Shown here: one piece after another, positions 1 through 8,771 of the stretch | How positions within the stretch are numbered: the first letter of the stretch is position 1 | Layout of the letters: each line of letters starts with the position of its first letter | Translations under genes and position numbers: made by a program | From: Porphyromonadaceae bacterium UBA7207 | Lineage (GTDB): Bacteria; Bacteroidota; Bacteroidia; Bacteroidales; Muribaculaceae | Assembly: GCA_002490635.1 (NCBI GenBank) | Contig: DKUJ01000026.1 | Coordinates: 1 to 55,820, forward strand | Length of the DNA: 55,820 nucleotides | Direction of reading: 5' to 3' | Notes under the pieces: model-generated | What the model saw: only the letters and a program-made list of their open reading frames with translations | What the model was told of the DNA's origin: nothing | The model's database searches: none

Positions 1-16
1 ATTGTTACTGTAAGCA

Positions 17-1255
17 TTACTGTTGATTTAAGCAGATTTGCCTGTATGTTTCAAGCAAAGACTGTGTGTTGGCTGTGCCGTCGTACATTGAAGTATCGTA
101 TGGTGCGGGTTTATAGGAACTGCCGAGGGCAAATATGTCGCATATCTTTTTGGCGAGCATCTCGGTTTCTTCGAAGCGGTACAGCGCCCCGGAATTCATA
201 TCTGTAATCTCAGGAACTCCGCCCACAAAGCTGGCCACATACGGCATGCCCAGCAGCTGTGCTTCGCCAAGTGAATTGGGGCTGTTCTCTATAGCCGAGC
301 AACAAACAAATATGTTTGATTTGAGGTATCTGTTGCACATGTCCTCTTCGTTAAGTGTTCCGGTAAATTCAATATGCTCCGAAATCCCGAGCCGGGCAAT
401 CTGCTTTTTAAGATATTTTCCATATCCATCGATTCTCCACCACGGTGCGGCCGTAGGGTCATAACCGGCGACATATACCTTGGTATCGGGATAATGCCGC
501 AGAACCAATGGCAGGGCTTTAAAAAGCATGTGGACACCTTTTATGGGATAGGAGGCCTGTGATACGAAAATCGAATGGGGTTCACAAGCGTCATAGCTCC
601 ATTTGTGACTGTAGAATGAGTCTCGCAAGGTTTCTCCGCAATGATGATATTGCGCTTCCGGATTGATTGCCCATGTATGTGCCTTATCCCATTCTGTGCG
701 GCCAATGATGTGGTTTACCTTTTGCAGAAGTTTAATCTCCCAGCCCCCTCTGTCCTCAAAACTTTTCTGACCTTTGCGTATTGTGTCGCGTTTGATAATG
801 TCACGGAATGTCAAATGTTTTTTTACATTCGTAAAATCGATGCCTGCGGTATAATATCGTGCTATGCACGATACCATGCCCTGGATTGACACTACAACCC
901 CCTGCGGCCCGCACGCATTGACGTATGCCAGCCCGTGGGGATATTCTGAGCCATGAATATGAACAACATTGGGGTTGAATGTATTCTGAATCTCTCTCCA
1001 ATATCTTTCAAGAGATTTATTGTATTTAACCGTTTTCTTACCTTTCATTGGTAAAAGGTACCACGTTGTACCCTCTATTTCCTGTTCAATAAGTTTATCT
1101 CCGTTATAAATAGTTGCTACAGCATATTTATTGTTTGAATTTGTTTTCAAATTCTTTAATGAAGAATACATCCAGCCACCCACTGAATATCCCTTATGTC
1201 CAGTTGCTTCACAAATTGGAGGCAACATGATATTTGTTATCCAAAGTATTTTCAT
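17..1255 (-). CDS. GT4-type glycosyltransferase
   Basis: Predicted 412-residue retaining glycosyltransferase of the GT-B fold (GT4, group 1). It would transfer a sugar from a nucleotide-sugar donor to a growing surface glycan on the cytoplasmic face of the inner membrane. The N-terminal half begins with a strand typical of the fold (MKILWITNIMLPP). The C-terminal half carries the family EX7E motif (ENSPNSLGE) followed by GMPYVAS and GGVPEI, the donor-binding segment. No membrane segment or signal peptide is visible. It is the last complete gene of the minus-strand capsule operon before the window edge and starts 12 bases after the acyltransferase stop. Donor and acceptor cannot be told from sequence. 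Base composition is AT-rich compared with the housekeeping genes. Confidence 0.88.
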   Translation of the reverse strand: MKILWITNIMLPPICEATGHKGYSVGGWMYSSLKNLKTNSNNKYAVATIYNGDKLIEQEIEGTTWYLLPMKGKKTVKYNKSLERYWREIQNTFNPNVVHIHGSEYPHGLAYVNACGPQGVVVSIQGMVSCIARYYTAGIDFTNVKKHLTFRDIIKRDTIRKGQKSFEDRGGWEIKLLQKVNHIIGRTEWDKAHTWAINPEAQYHHCGETLRDSFYSHKWSYDACEPHSIFVSQASYPIKGVHMLFKALPLVLRHYPDTKVYVAGYDPTAAPWWRIDGYGKYLKKQIARLGISEHIEFTGTLNEEDMCNRYLKSNIFVCCSAIENSPNSLGEAQLLGMPYVASFVGGVPEITDMNSGALYRFEETEMLAKKICDIFALGSSYKPAPYDTSMYDGTANTQSLLETYRQICLNQQ

Positions 1256-1267
1256 TAACGTTTGAAC

Positions 1268-2230
1268 TTAATAGGAATATTTTAAGAAACTAAATCGTCT
1301 CATACTTGATAAATAGAGCAGAAGAAATGATAAGAGCGTCACCGTTAACCAAGTGAAAGTAAATAATTGAAATTTCGGTAATGCTCCAACTATAACGCCA
1401 ATCACAACAATCATTGAATAATGCGAACAATAGTATATGGTTGACATGTTCCTTATGTATTTCGTGCTTGTTTTAATCCTGTTCGGTAATGAATTGAATA
1501 AAATGAAAATTGAAGGAGATAAAACTAACAAGCTAACATAACAGTCATCGGCTTTTCTTAAGTTGTATTTCACAATCAAATAGTTTTCCAAACTTAACAA
1601 AGCGAATCCGATTATCGTACCTGCTATACCAATTGTTATTGGTAGTTTCTTTTTATCGGCCAAATTCTTTCCTATAAAGATAAATATAAGGCCGACGGGG
1701 AAACTGTTATAAATACTAACCCCACCCCACTTAAGACATTGAATATCAAGTAAATTGCAATAATTTGAACTTATGGTGCATAAAATATAGCAACCTAAGG
1801 ATATAAATCCGACAAGGTATTTATATCTCCTAAACTTGTAAATAAGGCTTATGCCAATTATATATGCTGAAATATACCATGAAGCCAAGAATGTGCTTCC
1901 GATGGTCAGCCCGCGAACTAAATTCCATGTGATTGTGAAGATATCATCTTGAAACCATCTTCGCGCAACGATAGTGACCGGCAATAAAACTATAAACCAA
2001 AAGAGATATAGTTTCAATGCTCGTTTGATAAAATTAATCCAGACCTTATTCTGTTCATCTGAACTCAGAGTACTTATCTTCTTAAAAAAGAAGTAGGAAG
2101 AAATAATAAAAAATACGGGTACTGCGGCTCTTAATATTGGCAATTCAATTGAATATCCTACATGTATCATAATTATCATGACACTCATCAAATACTTCAA
2201 TACGTCAATATTATGATTCTGTGATGGCAT
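1268..2230 (-). CDS. Membrane acyltransferase (acyltransferase 3 family)
   Basis: Predicted 320-residue multi-pass inner-membrane protein of the acyltransferase-3 (OafA/WcjE-like) type, which O-acetylates or otherwise acylates sugars of surface polysaccharides. The N-terminal pattern fits: NIDVLKYL, then a histidine in helix 1 (MIIMIHVGYS, about residue 23), then an arginine and VPVFFIISSYFF in helix 2. Many hydrophobic helices follow to the C-terminus. Its start lies just after the flippase stop, so the two are very likely co-transcribed and perhaps translationally coupled. Very AT-rich, like the flippase and LicD genes next to it. The acyl donor and the sugar modified are unknown. Confidence 0.8.
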   Translation of the reverse strand: MPSQNHNIDVLKYLMSVMIIMIHVGYSIELPILRAAVPVFFIISSYFFFKKISTLSSDEQNKVWINFIKRALKLYLFWFIVLLPVTIVARRWFQDDIFTITWNLVRGLTIGSTFLASWYISAYIIGISLIYKFRRYKYLVGFISLGCYILCTISSNYCNLLDIQCLKWGGVSIYNSFPVGLIFIFIGKNLADKKKLPITIGIAGTIIGFALLSLENYLIVKYNLRKADDCYVSLLVLSPSIFILFNSLPNRIKTSTKYIRNMSTIYYCSHYSMIVVIGVIVGALPKFQLFTFTWLTVTLLSFLLLYLSSMRRFSFLKYSY

Positions 2231-2231
2231 A

Positions 2232-3764
2232 TCAATGGAATCTTTTTGAAAAAGCGGCTATAAGGGATTGTATTATCAATTTTTCTGAAAATGTCAACCC
2301 GAATGTGAACATTGAAATGATTAATCCTATTGTAGTCATAATGCCACAGACAACTAAAGAAAATACGTTTTGGTATGGAAGGATGTAATCAAACATAATT
2401 CCGAAAGCTATCATAACGGCAGATATTCCCAAAACGGGAAAAAAGACATTCAGAAGAAATAATCTTGGAGATATGTTACATTTTAGTTTCCCATAGTATA
2501 GAATCACTATATCTCCACCTAACCCCATAAACATTATCAATGAAAGATAAAGCCAAATAGGACTTCCTTCAGAACTAAAAGCAATTATGGACAATATGAT
2601 TGGCATTATATTCATTATACTTTTCCATATCGCATATCCTTTGATGTCTCCTTTTCCATAAATTGCAGTTGCTATTGGATTCGCCATTTGCACAATTACG
2701 GTCTGAATTAATTGGAGCTGACAGAAAACAATGGTCCATTTTGGAACTTCCTCAAGCCAAACCGACAATATATATTCCATCTTGATACACACAGGTATTG
2801 CGAAAAACAATATAAGAATAGCAGAAAATTTACTGCCTGAAAAGGTTACAGCTGATACAGATTCTGAATCAGCGCTCGCCGTTCGCTTTACTATCACTGG
2901 GTTCAATGCTTTCATCATATTTGTAGAGAATGCTGACAATTGACCATTTACCTGATTGGCTATGCCTTGTGCCGCATTCAAGACAGTCCCAAAAAAATGA
3001 TTAAGGACAACAGATAAGCCTTGAACAGTAAACAAAGATGATATTGCAGTCAAGAAATTCCAGCCGGAAAATTTCGCAATGCTTTTAACCACTCCGAAAT
3101 CCCAACTTTTCCGTAAGGCAAATCGACACTCCGTATAATGCTTATGGCAATACACTTTCATTATCGATAGTGTGATAAGAGGAAGTGTTGCCATCAGTAT
3201 GCTATAGATTAATAGCCTATTACCATCCGAATATACGCATACATATGCAATTCCGAGTTTCAACAATGATTCGATTACACCGATTATTGCATAATAAAAC
3301 ATGTTCTCATGGGCGTTCAAAACAGCATCATAAGGGACATTCACGATTGTCAGGATAGTGCTGAATATCAAAGTGAAATATACTATTTTTGCCGTCCAGA
3401 TCCTATCCGTGGGGATATTGAGAAATTTATCGAACAATATAGGCATTATAGATAATAGCAACAATATGGTTGCTGCCGCTATAATTAGGTGGAGAATGAA
3501 GCTAATGTTAAAAATCTTAGTCTTGTTCTGTTCATCTCCCTTACCCTCGGCGTATGACATAAAGCGTTGAGTGGCGTTTGCCAAAGTGGAGTTGAGAAAC
3601 CCCATCATTGCAATACTGCCACCAATCACATTGAATATGCCAAAGTCAACCTCACCGAGCGATGCAAGAATCAAACGGGTACTATACAGAGATACGAATA
3701 GAGTTAGCCCCATTCGTAAGTACAAAAATCCGGTATTCTTTACTACTCGTGAAGAAGTTGACAT
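2232..3764 (-). CDS. Polysaccharide flippase, Wzx/MATE-like
   Basis: Predicted 510-residue multi-pass membrane protein of the MOP superfamily polysaccharide exporters (Wzx-like). It would flip lipid-linked oligosaccharide repeat units across the inner membrane. The N-terminus (SSRVVKNTGFLYLRMGLTLF, then STRLILASLGEVDFGIFNV) is typical of Bacteroidota capsule flippases. About 12-14 hydrophobic helices can be counted. It starts on the last base of the upstream LicD gene (one-base overlap), so translation is probably coupled. A flippase in the operon indicates a Wzx/Wzy-type assembly route; no Wzy polymerase is visible here, so it may lie beyond the left edge. AT-rich. Confidence 0.87.
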   Translation of the reverse strand: MSTSSRVVKNTGFLYLRMGLTLFVSLYSTRLILASLGEVDFGIFNVIGGSIAMMGFLNSTLANATQRFMSYAEGKGDEQNKTKIFNISFILHLIIAAATILLLLSIMPILFDKFLNIPTDRIWTAKIVYFTLIFSTILTIVNVPYDAVLNAHENMFYYAIIGVIESLLKLGIAYVCVYSDGNRLLIYSILMATLPLITLSIMKVYCHKHYTECRFALRKSWDFGVVKSIAKFSGWNFLTAISSLFTVQGLSVVLNHFFGTVLNAAQGIANQVNGQLSAFSTNMMKALNPVIVKRTASADSESVSAVTFSGSKFSAILILFFAIPVCIKMEYILSVWLEEVPKWTIVFCQLQLIQTVIVQMANPIATAIYGKGDIKGYAIWKSIMNIMPIILSIIAFSSEGSPIWLYLSLIMFMGLGGDIVILYYGKLKCNISPRLFLLNVFFPVLGISAVMIAFGIMFDYILPYQNVFSLVVCGIMTTIGLIISMFTFGLTFSEKLIIQSLIAAFSKRFH

Positions 3765-4555
3765 CAGTATAGTTTAAACTTCGAACTATGAATGTGTATA
3801 TTGTCTATGGCAGGGATTCTCATATAATCGCCATATAATGCCGTTAAATATGAATCATATTTCTCGGGGATGGGGAATTCGGTATCTTCAAACTTGATTT
3901 TAATAGTATTATGTATATCGCTATAGTATCTTTTTTTAGGAAAGATAGATCCAAGGCGATGCCTGTATACGCCATTGGACTTGACCCGCGAAATTATTCT
4001 TAATATGGGCAGGCAAATTTTGTTAGCAATATTCCAGAAATGCTTTTTTCCCCGATTGTTTAAATGATCTGCTTCTAATAAGCAGGAATTCAAAAAAATA
4101 CCTAACTTAAACAATCGTATGGAGTTGGATGGCGCGATGGGAAATATGTCAACAAAACACCCTCGGTATTTATATTTGATATCATAGCCATAATCTTCTT
4201 CGATAAAGGAATGACAATCACGCACCTTGCCAAATGAGAGGAGAAAATTTTTGTCAGTGTCGCTGGTTTGAAGGATATAATCAGGATGGTTCAACGATTT
4301 CATTATTTTGCAGAACCTGATATAATCCTTTTCGAACATCTCAATATCAACATCATCATCCCAAGGTATAAATCCGCCATGACGTACCGCGCCAAGACAT
4401 GTTCCGGAAGAGAGCCAATACTGAATGCCATGCGTTTTACAAACGCTATCTACGAATTTGAGTATTTCTAAAATACGTAATTGAAGTTTGCGTAAATCAG
4501 AACCTTCAGGGTTAAATCTATCCCTTAATTCAACCTGCAGTTTTTCATCAATCAT
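3764..4555 (-). CDS. LicD-family phosphotransferase
   Basis: Predicted 263-residue LicD/FKRP-type nucleotidyltransferase-fold protein. Members transfer a phosphorylated head group, such as phosphocholine from CDP-choline, onto a sugar. The signature is clear at residues 49-74: SSGTCLGAVRHGGFIPWDDD followed by VDIEMF. The Asp cluster DDDVD holds the catalytic metal. A start at 4555 gives a normal N-terminus. It lies downstream of an activating nucleotidyltransferase (6929-8740), so the pair may form and transfer one CDP-linked compound onto the capsule. No choline kinase or choline transporter is nearby, so the group is probably not simple phosphocholine (inference). The acceptor sugar is unknown. 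Confidence 0.85.
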   Translation of the reverse strand: MIDEKLQVELRDRFNPEGSDLRKLQLRILEILKFVDSVCKTHGIQYWLSSGTCLGAVRHGGFIPWDDDVDIEMFEKDYIRFCKIMKSLNHPDYILQTSDTDKNFLLSFGKVRDCHSFIEEDYGYDIKYKYRGCFVDIFPIAPSNSIRLFKLGIFLNSCLLEADHLNNRGKKHFWNIANKICLPILRIISRVKSNGVYRHRLGSIFPKKRYYSDIHNTIKIKFEDTEFPIPEKYDSYLTALYGDYMRIPAIDNIHIHSSKFKLY

Positions 4556-4690
4556 TAGGATTATATTTTAAAGTTGGACATCTGCTAAATAAAATTTATT
4601 CCCATTGGTAATTTTTTTCGATTGTCGGACAATTGATATAATTTTCAATGGTGGGATTTCTATATCTGACTAAGCCACAATTGAAGTCCT

Positions 4691-4831
4691 CTAAGAAAAT
4701 CTGCACTTTATGTCAGGGAGCCAACCTTCATTAACCTTAATGACAATCATGCGAATCCCTTTATTGGCGGAGCATTCCAATTTTTTAGCCAAGTGTAGAT
4801 TTGAGCAGGATGCAACTACAGTAGCCCACAC
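4691..4831 (-). pseudogene. Possible gene remnant between opine dehydrogenase and licD
   Basis: In the 312-base gap between two capsule genes, the minus strand holds a 46-codon open frame that can start only at GTG (4829-4831). It reads protein-like (for example LAKKLECSANKGIRMIVIKV) and ends at TAG 4691-4693. No family is recognised. It may be the tail of a gene lost during capsule-locus exchange, or chance. The rest of the gap, about 4556-4690, is AT-rich and probably holds sequence upstream of licD; no clear promoter was found. Confidence 0.25.
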
Positions 4832-4867
4832 GCGCCGGCGGTTGCTTTATTTCCCAGAGATTGGGCA

Positions 4868-5986
4868 TCAGAGATTTTGGCAGAGTTTGCGAAGATTGTC
4901 TTTGGAGAGGAATGGCAACTCGATGGTAATGATTTCTTCTACGAGTCTACCATTATGAATATACCGTTTGCCCATTATATTCTGTGCCCAGTTGATAACA
5001 TCGTCAATGGCTGGTGTAGGAGTTTCTGTGAGTTCGGCAAATGCTTTAATCAACAGGAGTCCGTAGGGGATGTCTTCGGTGAAATAGCGCACGCTGGCAT
5101 CGACTTTGAAGCCTCCATGGGTTTCGTTCATATGAGCCTGAACAGTCTTGAAGGGCACTATCGACTGCATTTTATTTGTGAGAGCCTTGATGTCGGCACA
5201 GCCGTAGTACTCAAGGATAGAAGGTACTTCGTCAAGGTTCATCGGGAGCTTTGCCATTATGTGGCGTAACTCAGAGTCGCAGTCTACCCAACATTGCGAT
5301 GACTCGTCGTCCCAGTCGGTATTGTACATATACGGAACCTGTGGATATACTTTTTCGGGAGTCCAGTCTTTGAACATAACCCTCATGCGACAGGGGTGAA
5401 GCAAGGGATTGCTGTTGCTGAGGGTGGCTTCAAGCCAGTGACCGAGGGTATATACGGGAGTTGAATACCAGTTCTGAAATATATCGGCCAGTCGGCGCGG
5501 ATCTTCTACATTGCGTGTGGCGATTTTTAGATAGGGTTTATACCCTTTAAGTGTAGCCGAATGGCCGTATTCTTTCGGGCGGCCTGTGAAGGGCACTCGC
5601 TGGAATGCAAATCCTTTGGTGTTGCTTCCGAGAATATCAAAGAGCTGCAAGAAGAAGCCGCTTCCGCCAAATGCACACCCTACTATGGTATTATCAGAGA
5701 CATATGGCTTAATTTTCTCGAGCTCTTCCCGGATTGCATAACCGGGAAGACATATAAAGACGATATCTGCATCGGGAATGACTTCAGCGGGATTGTCCGA
5801 TATTTTATACAAAGAGGCGTGATACTCTTTTCCGTCGAGATCTACTGTCTTGAAATCGCGGGTCCATAGCGCAGGACGCCGCGTTAGTATGTTTACTTTG
5901 GCATTGTTGTGGCTGCCAATAACACCGGCGGAAATGTGGCCTTGTGACCCTCCGCCGCAAATACAAATATTTATTTTCTTTTCCAT
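4868..5986 (-). CDS. Opine-dehydrogenase-like NAD(P)-dependent oxidoreductase
   Basis: Predicted 372-residue cytoplasmic dehydrogenase of the octopine/nopaline dehydrogenase family. These enzymes reductively join the amine of an amino acid to a 2-oxo acid. The N-terminal Rossmann motif is CICGGGSQGHISAG (residues 8-21), then VIPDADIVFICLPGYA. The C-terminal helical domain contains the region NSNPLLHPCRMR (about residues 193-204); the His there corresponds to the family's substrate/catalytic histidine region. It lies two bases after the ornithine-cyclodeaminase-like gene, inside the capsule operon. That position implies it builds an unusual amino-acid-derived capsule substituent and is not catabolic (inference). 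The substrates are unknown. Confidence 0.78.
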   Translation of the reverse strand: MEKKINICICGGGSQGHISAGVIGSHNNAKVNILTRRPALWTRDFKTVDLDGKEYHASLYKISDNPAEVIPDADIVFICLPGYAIREELEKIKPYVSDNTIVGCAFGGSGFFLQLFDILGSNTKGFAFQRVPFTGRPKEYGHSATLKGYKPYLKIATRNVEDPRRLADIFQNWYSTPVYTLGHWLEATLSNSNPLLHPCRMRVMFKDWTPEKVYPQVPYMYNTDWDDESSQCWVDCDSELRHIMAKLPMNLDEVPSILEYYGCADIKALTNKMQSIVPFKTVQAHMNETHGGFKVDASVRYFTEDIPYGLLLIKAFAELTETPTPAIDDVINWAQNIMGKRYIHNGRLVEEIITIELPFLSKDNLRKLCQNL

Positions 5987-5987
5987 A

Positions 5988-6926
5988 TCACGCGGCGGAT
6001 TGCAACGCCATGAATATCAGGTGATTAATCAAGGGGGGGCGATTGATTAGTTTGTTGGCAAAGAGCACATCGTGCAGCCCGAGACCGATGTTGTAGGACA
6101 ATATTCTTTCTTCATCTGTTTCGCGCCCTATAACGCGTCCGCTTAATACATCTCCGATTTCAGCGAAGTGGCGGAACTGATTGAAGTATTTGAAGCTCTC
6201 GACATGAGCACGGTCATCGGCAAAGACCTTGTCGAAAATTGTGTCGCAGTTTTGAAAGCCACGAGTATGGACCGGAACGATGAGGACTCCTGGCTTGAAC
6301 AGGTTTGTATCCTCAACGAGCAGTCCCTCGGCATCGGTGATACAAGATACCACCACATCGGCACCCGATACGAGCTCCTCCATGCTGTCGGCTATTTCCC
6401 AGTCGATATTGTCGAACGACGCGTAGCGGCTCATGGTGCTTTCGGCATGGTCTTTATATCGTTTGAGTCTGATTGTAATCCTCCTGTCGCAATTTGTGGC
6501 CAGTAAACAGTCAAGCACAGAATGTCCTATCACTCCAAGCCCGATAAATGAATAGATTCTGGCATTGGAGTTGCTTAGGGTGTTTATAGCGAGTGCCGCC
6601 ACGGCTCCGGTGCGTGCCGATGTTATCCAATCGGCATTGATAAGGGCTGTCATTCGCCCGGTGGATGTATCGAACAACATCATCTCGCTGTTCAGAGCCG
6701 GCGACTGGCCTTTTATACGTGTCACTATCTTGCAGCCGAAGGTGTGGTAAGATGGCGGAAGAATGCATGGCATCGTGTTTATAAAGTCTGTTCCTTGAGG
6801 GTGAAGCGATACTTTCGGTGGCAGTTGGCATTCCGATTTCATGAGAAATGCCTCACGCACCCAATCTACACACTCCACCGGACTTATGCCGAGACTCCGT
6901 ATCTTACTATCGGTAATAATCTGCAT
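5988..6926 (-). CDS. Ornithine cyclodeaminase / mu-crystallin family enzyme
   Basis: Predicted 312-residue NAD(P)-dependent enzyme of the ornithine cyclodeaminase/mu-crystallin/SbnB family. Members reduce imines or oxidatively cyclise or hydrolyse amino acids. Visible features: LPPKVSL with the substrate lysine (about residue 38), the conserved segment DWITSARTGAVAALA with the arginine (about residue 105), the dinucleotide-binding loop FIGLGVIGHS (about residues 127-136), and GLGLHDVLFA near the C-terminus. It is flanked at 1-2 bases by the opine-dehydrogenase-like gene and the nucleotidyltransferase fusion, so the three probably serve one pathway. True ornithine cyclodeaminase activity (proline formation) is unlikely here. 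A role like SbnB, working on an N-linked opine-type intermediate, is an inference from the opine-type partner. Confidence 0.78.
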   Translation of the reverse strand: MQIITDSKIRSLGISPVECVDWVREAFLMKSECQLPPKVSLHPQGTDFINTMPCILPPSYHTFGCKIVTRIKGQSPALNSEMMLFDTSTGRMTALINADWITSARTGAVAALAINTLSNSNARIYSFIGLGVIGHSVLDCLLATNCDRRITIRLKRYKDHAESTMSRYASFDNIDWEIADSMEELVSGADVVVSCITDAEGLLVEDTNLFKPGVLIVPVHTRGFQNCDTIFDKVFADDRAHVESFKYFNQFRHFAEIGDVLSGRVIGRETDEERILSYNIGLGLHDVLFANKLINRPPLINHLIFMALQSAA

Positions 6927-6928
6927 AA

Positions 6929-8740
6929 TCAGAGGACTTTAAGGATTTCTATCAGTCTGTCGTTGTCTTGAGCCGACCTCACGGCAAGGCGGATAAGGTT
7001 CTTTCCGGCCATGTTCTTCTTACGGCCACAATTGCTGATGAGCACGTCGTGGTCGAGTAGGATGCGCGTGAGTTCGGTAGATGTGAAACGCTCAGTTATC
7101 TCACAGAGGAAATAATTTGCCTGCGATGGCATTACATGCAGATAAGGAATTTCCTGGAGGCGGCAGAAGAAGCGATCGCGTTCGGCTGCGAATTTTACAC
7201 AGGCTTTGTGGTAGTCGGCTTCGTATTTGCCGTAAATCTGCATATAGAATTCTGCAAAGGAATTTATATTCCATATTGCCACATCTTTCTTCATTTGCGC
7301 TATTGTGGCCTGGCTGGAGCTTGCGAACACGCCGAGGCGCAGACCGGGGACGCCATAGCTCTTGGAGATAGACTTCATTACCGAAAGGTTAGGGAAGCTT
7401 TCGAGAATTTCATTATGCAGAAGAGAGTTGTTTCTGAAACCTTCTGTGAAGTCCACAAAGGACTCGTCGACCAAAATAAAGATGCCTTTGTCTTTGCACC
7501 ATGCGGCGAGTTTTATCACATTGTCTATTGTAATGAAATTGCCGGAAGGGTTATCTGGATTTACCAGAAGTAGCAGGTCGATGTTCTTGTCGGCATAGAA
7601 ATCCATCAGATCGTCGGCGTCGTAGCGAAAGTCTTTCTTATCGGATATAAATGGTACTATGTCGGCACCTGTTAGGCGGTTGGGGTATTCATCGAAAGTA
7701 GGATATATGACGCCAATTCTGTCAGCGGCATGCGTTTCGGCGAATGATTTGATAAGTTCGGCAGCGCCGTTTCCTACTGCAATATATTCCTGCCTTACGC
7801 CAAAGTACTTGGCAGCAAGAAGAGAGTTCACCCACTGGCCTGAAGGATAGTTACGAAGAAGTATTTCGAAATTCGAATGCATCTCGTCGATCATTCTTTT
7901 GGGAGGGAAGAAGGGATTGACAAGATAGCAATAGTCAAGCAGCGAAGGGAAGCGCCAGTAACCACCATATCTCTTATGGTATTCGCCATACTTTACGTCA
8001 TGCTCCGCAAAGAGCGCCGACGCGATGTCAAGATCCTGGATATCGTCGATTTCGTACCATTTTTTATCTTTGATATCCAAAGCCTTCAAACTCGAATTAT
8101 GCACCATTGTGATTACTCGGAGCACTTGTTCGTAGTACTCGTTGTTTCCCATCACCTTGGAATAGGCGTCGAGGAATGGGACATATTCTGTACGGGCAAA
8201 TTCTTTGGAGAACTTGTAGATATTCACCGTCTTGTAGTATACGCTTACGTCCTCGTAACGGAAAGCGGCTTTTGGTACGAAATTAACGATGTTTCTTTCC
8301 TGGTCGATGCGAACCATCGTACCGTCCATCCATGTTTCATATTTGGCCACGAGAGCCAGATTGGGGTCGGGATGGTTGATAAGTTCCTCAAGGATAGAAT
8401 CGTCGAATATCAAATCTGACTCCAACAATATTGTGTCGTCCTGACAAAGCATCTCTTTGGCAAGTGCCAGAGAGTAGATATTGTTGGTTTTGTCGTAAAT
8501 AGGATTTTCTACATATTCTATTTTGAGGATATCATCGTATCTGTTACCGATATATTCTTTAAGTTCCTTTCCTTTGTAGCCGACAACAATTATCAGCCGG
8601 TTGAGTTTGAGTTTAGACAACTGAAGTATGGCGCGATCGATTAATGTCGTGCCATTAACTTCCACCATACATTTTGTATGGCCTTTGGTCAGGTCGCCAA
8701 GGCGCCTCCCCATACCGGCCGCTAAGATTATGGCTTGCAT
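6929..8740 (-). CDS. Bifunctional nucleotidyltransferase-aminotransferase fusion
   Basis: A 603-residue two-domain protein. Residues 1 to about 240 are a LicC/PntC-like NTP transferase: LAAGMGRRLGDLTKGHTKCM at the N-terminus holds the nucleotide-binding loop and lysine, and LLESDLIFD carries metal-binding Asp residues. Residues about 245-603 are a fold-type-I PLP enzyme related to histidinol-phosphate aminotransferase and CobD: NPDNPSGN, VDESFVDF, and the Schiff-base lysine K460 in SISKSYG. Fusions of this kind are known for aminoethylphosphonate metabolism (PntC of Treponema). No PEP mutase or phosphonopyruvate decarboxylase is present here, so the phosphonate role is not proven. Likely job: form an amine and activate it as a CDP-compound for LicD transfer (inference). 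Confidence 0.85.
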   Translation of the reverse strand: MQAIILAAGMGRRLGDLTKGHTKCMVEVNGTTLIDRAILQLSKLKLNRLIIVVGYKGKELKEYIGNRYDDILKIEYVENPIYDKTNNIYSLALAKEMLCQDDTILLESDLIFDDSILEELINHPDPNLALVAKYETWMDGTMVRIDQERNIVNFVPKAAFRYEDVSVYYKTVNIYKFSKEFARTEYVPFLDAYSKVMGNNEYYEQVLRVITMVHNSSLKALDIKDKKWYEIDDIQDLDIASALFAEHDVKYGEYHKRYGGYWRFPSLLDYCYLVNPFFPPKRMIDEMHSNFEILLRNYPSGQWVNSLLAAKYFGVRQEYIAVGNGAAELIKSFAETHAADRIGVIYPTFDEYPNRLTGADIVPFISDKKDFRYDADDLMDFYADKNIDLLLLVNPDNPSGNFITIDNVIKLAAWCKDKGIFILVDESFVDFTEGFRNNSLLHNEILESFPNLSVMKSISKSYGVPGLRLGVFASSSQATIAQMKKDVAIWNINSFAEFYMQIYGKYEADYHKACVKFAAERDRFFCRLQEIPYLHVMPSQANYFLCEITERFTSTELTRILLDHDVLISNCGRKKNMAGKNLIRLAVRSAQDNDRLIEILKVL

Positions 8741-8771
8741 TGTTGTGGGTTGATATATTAGAGATTATCTG

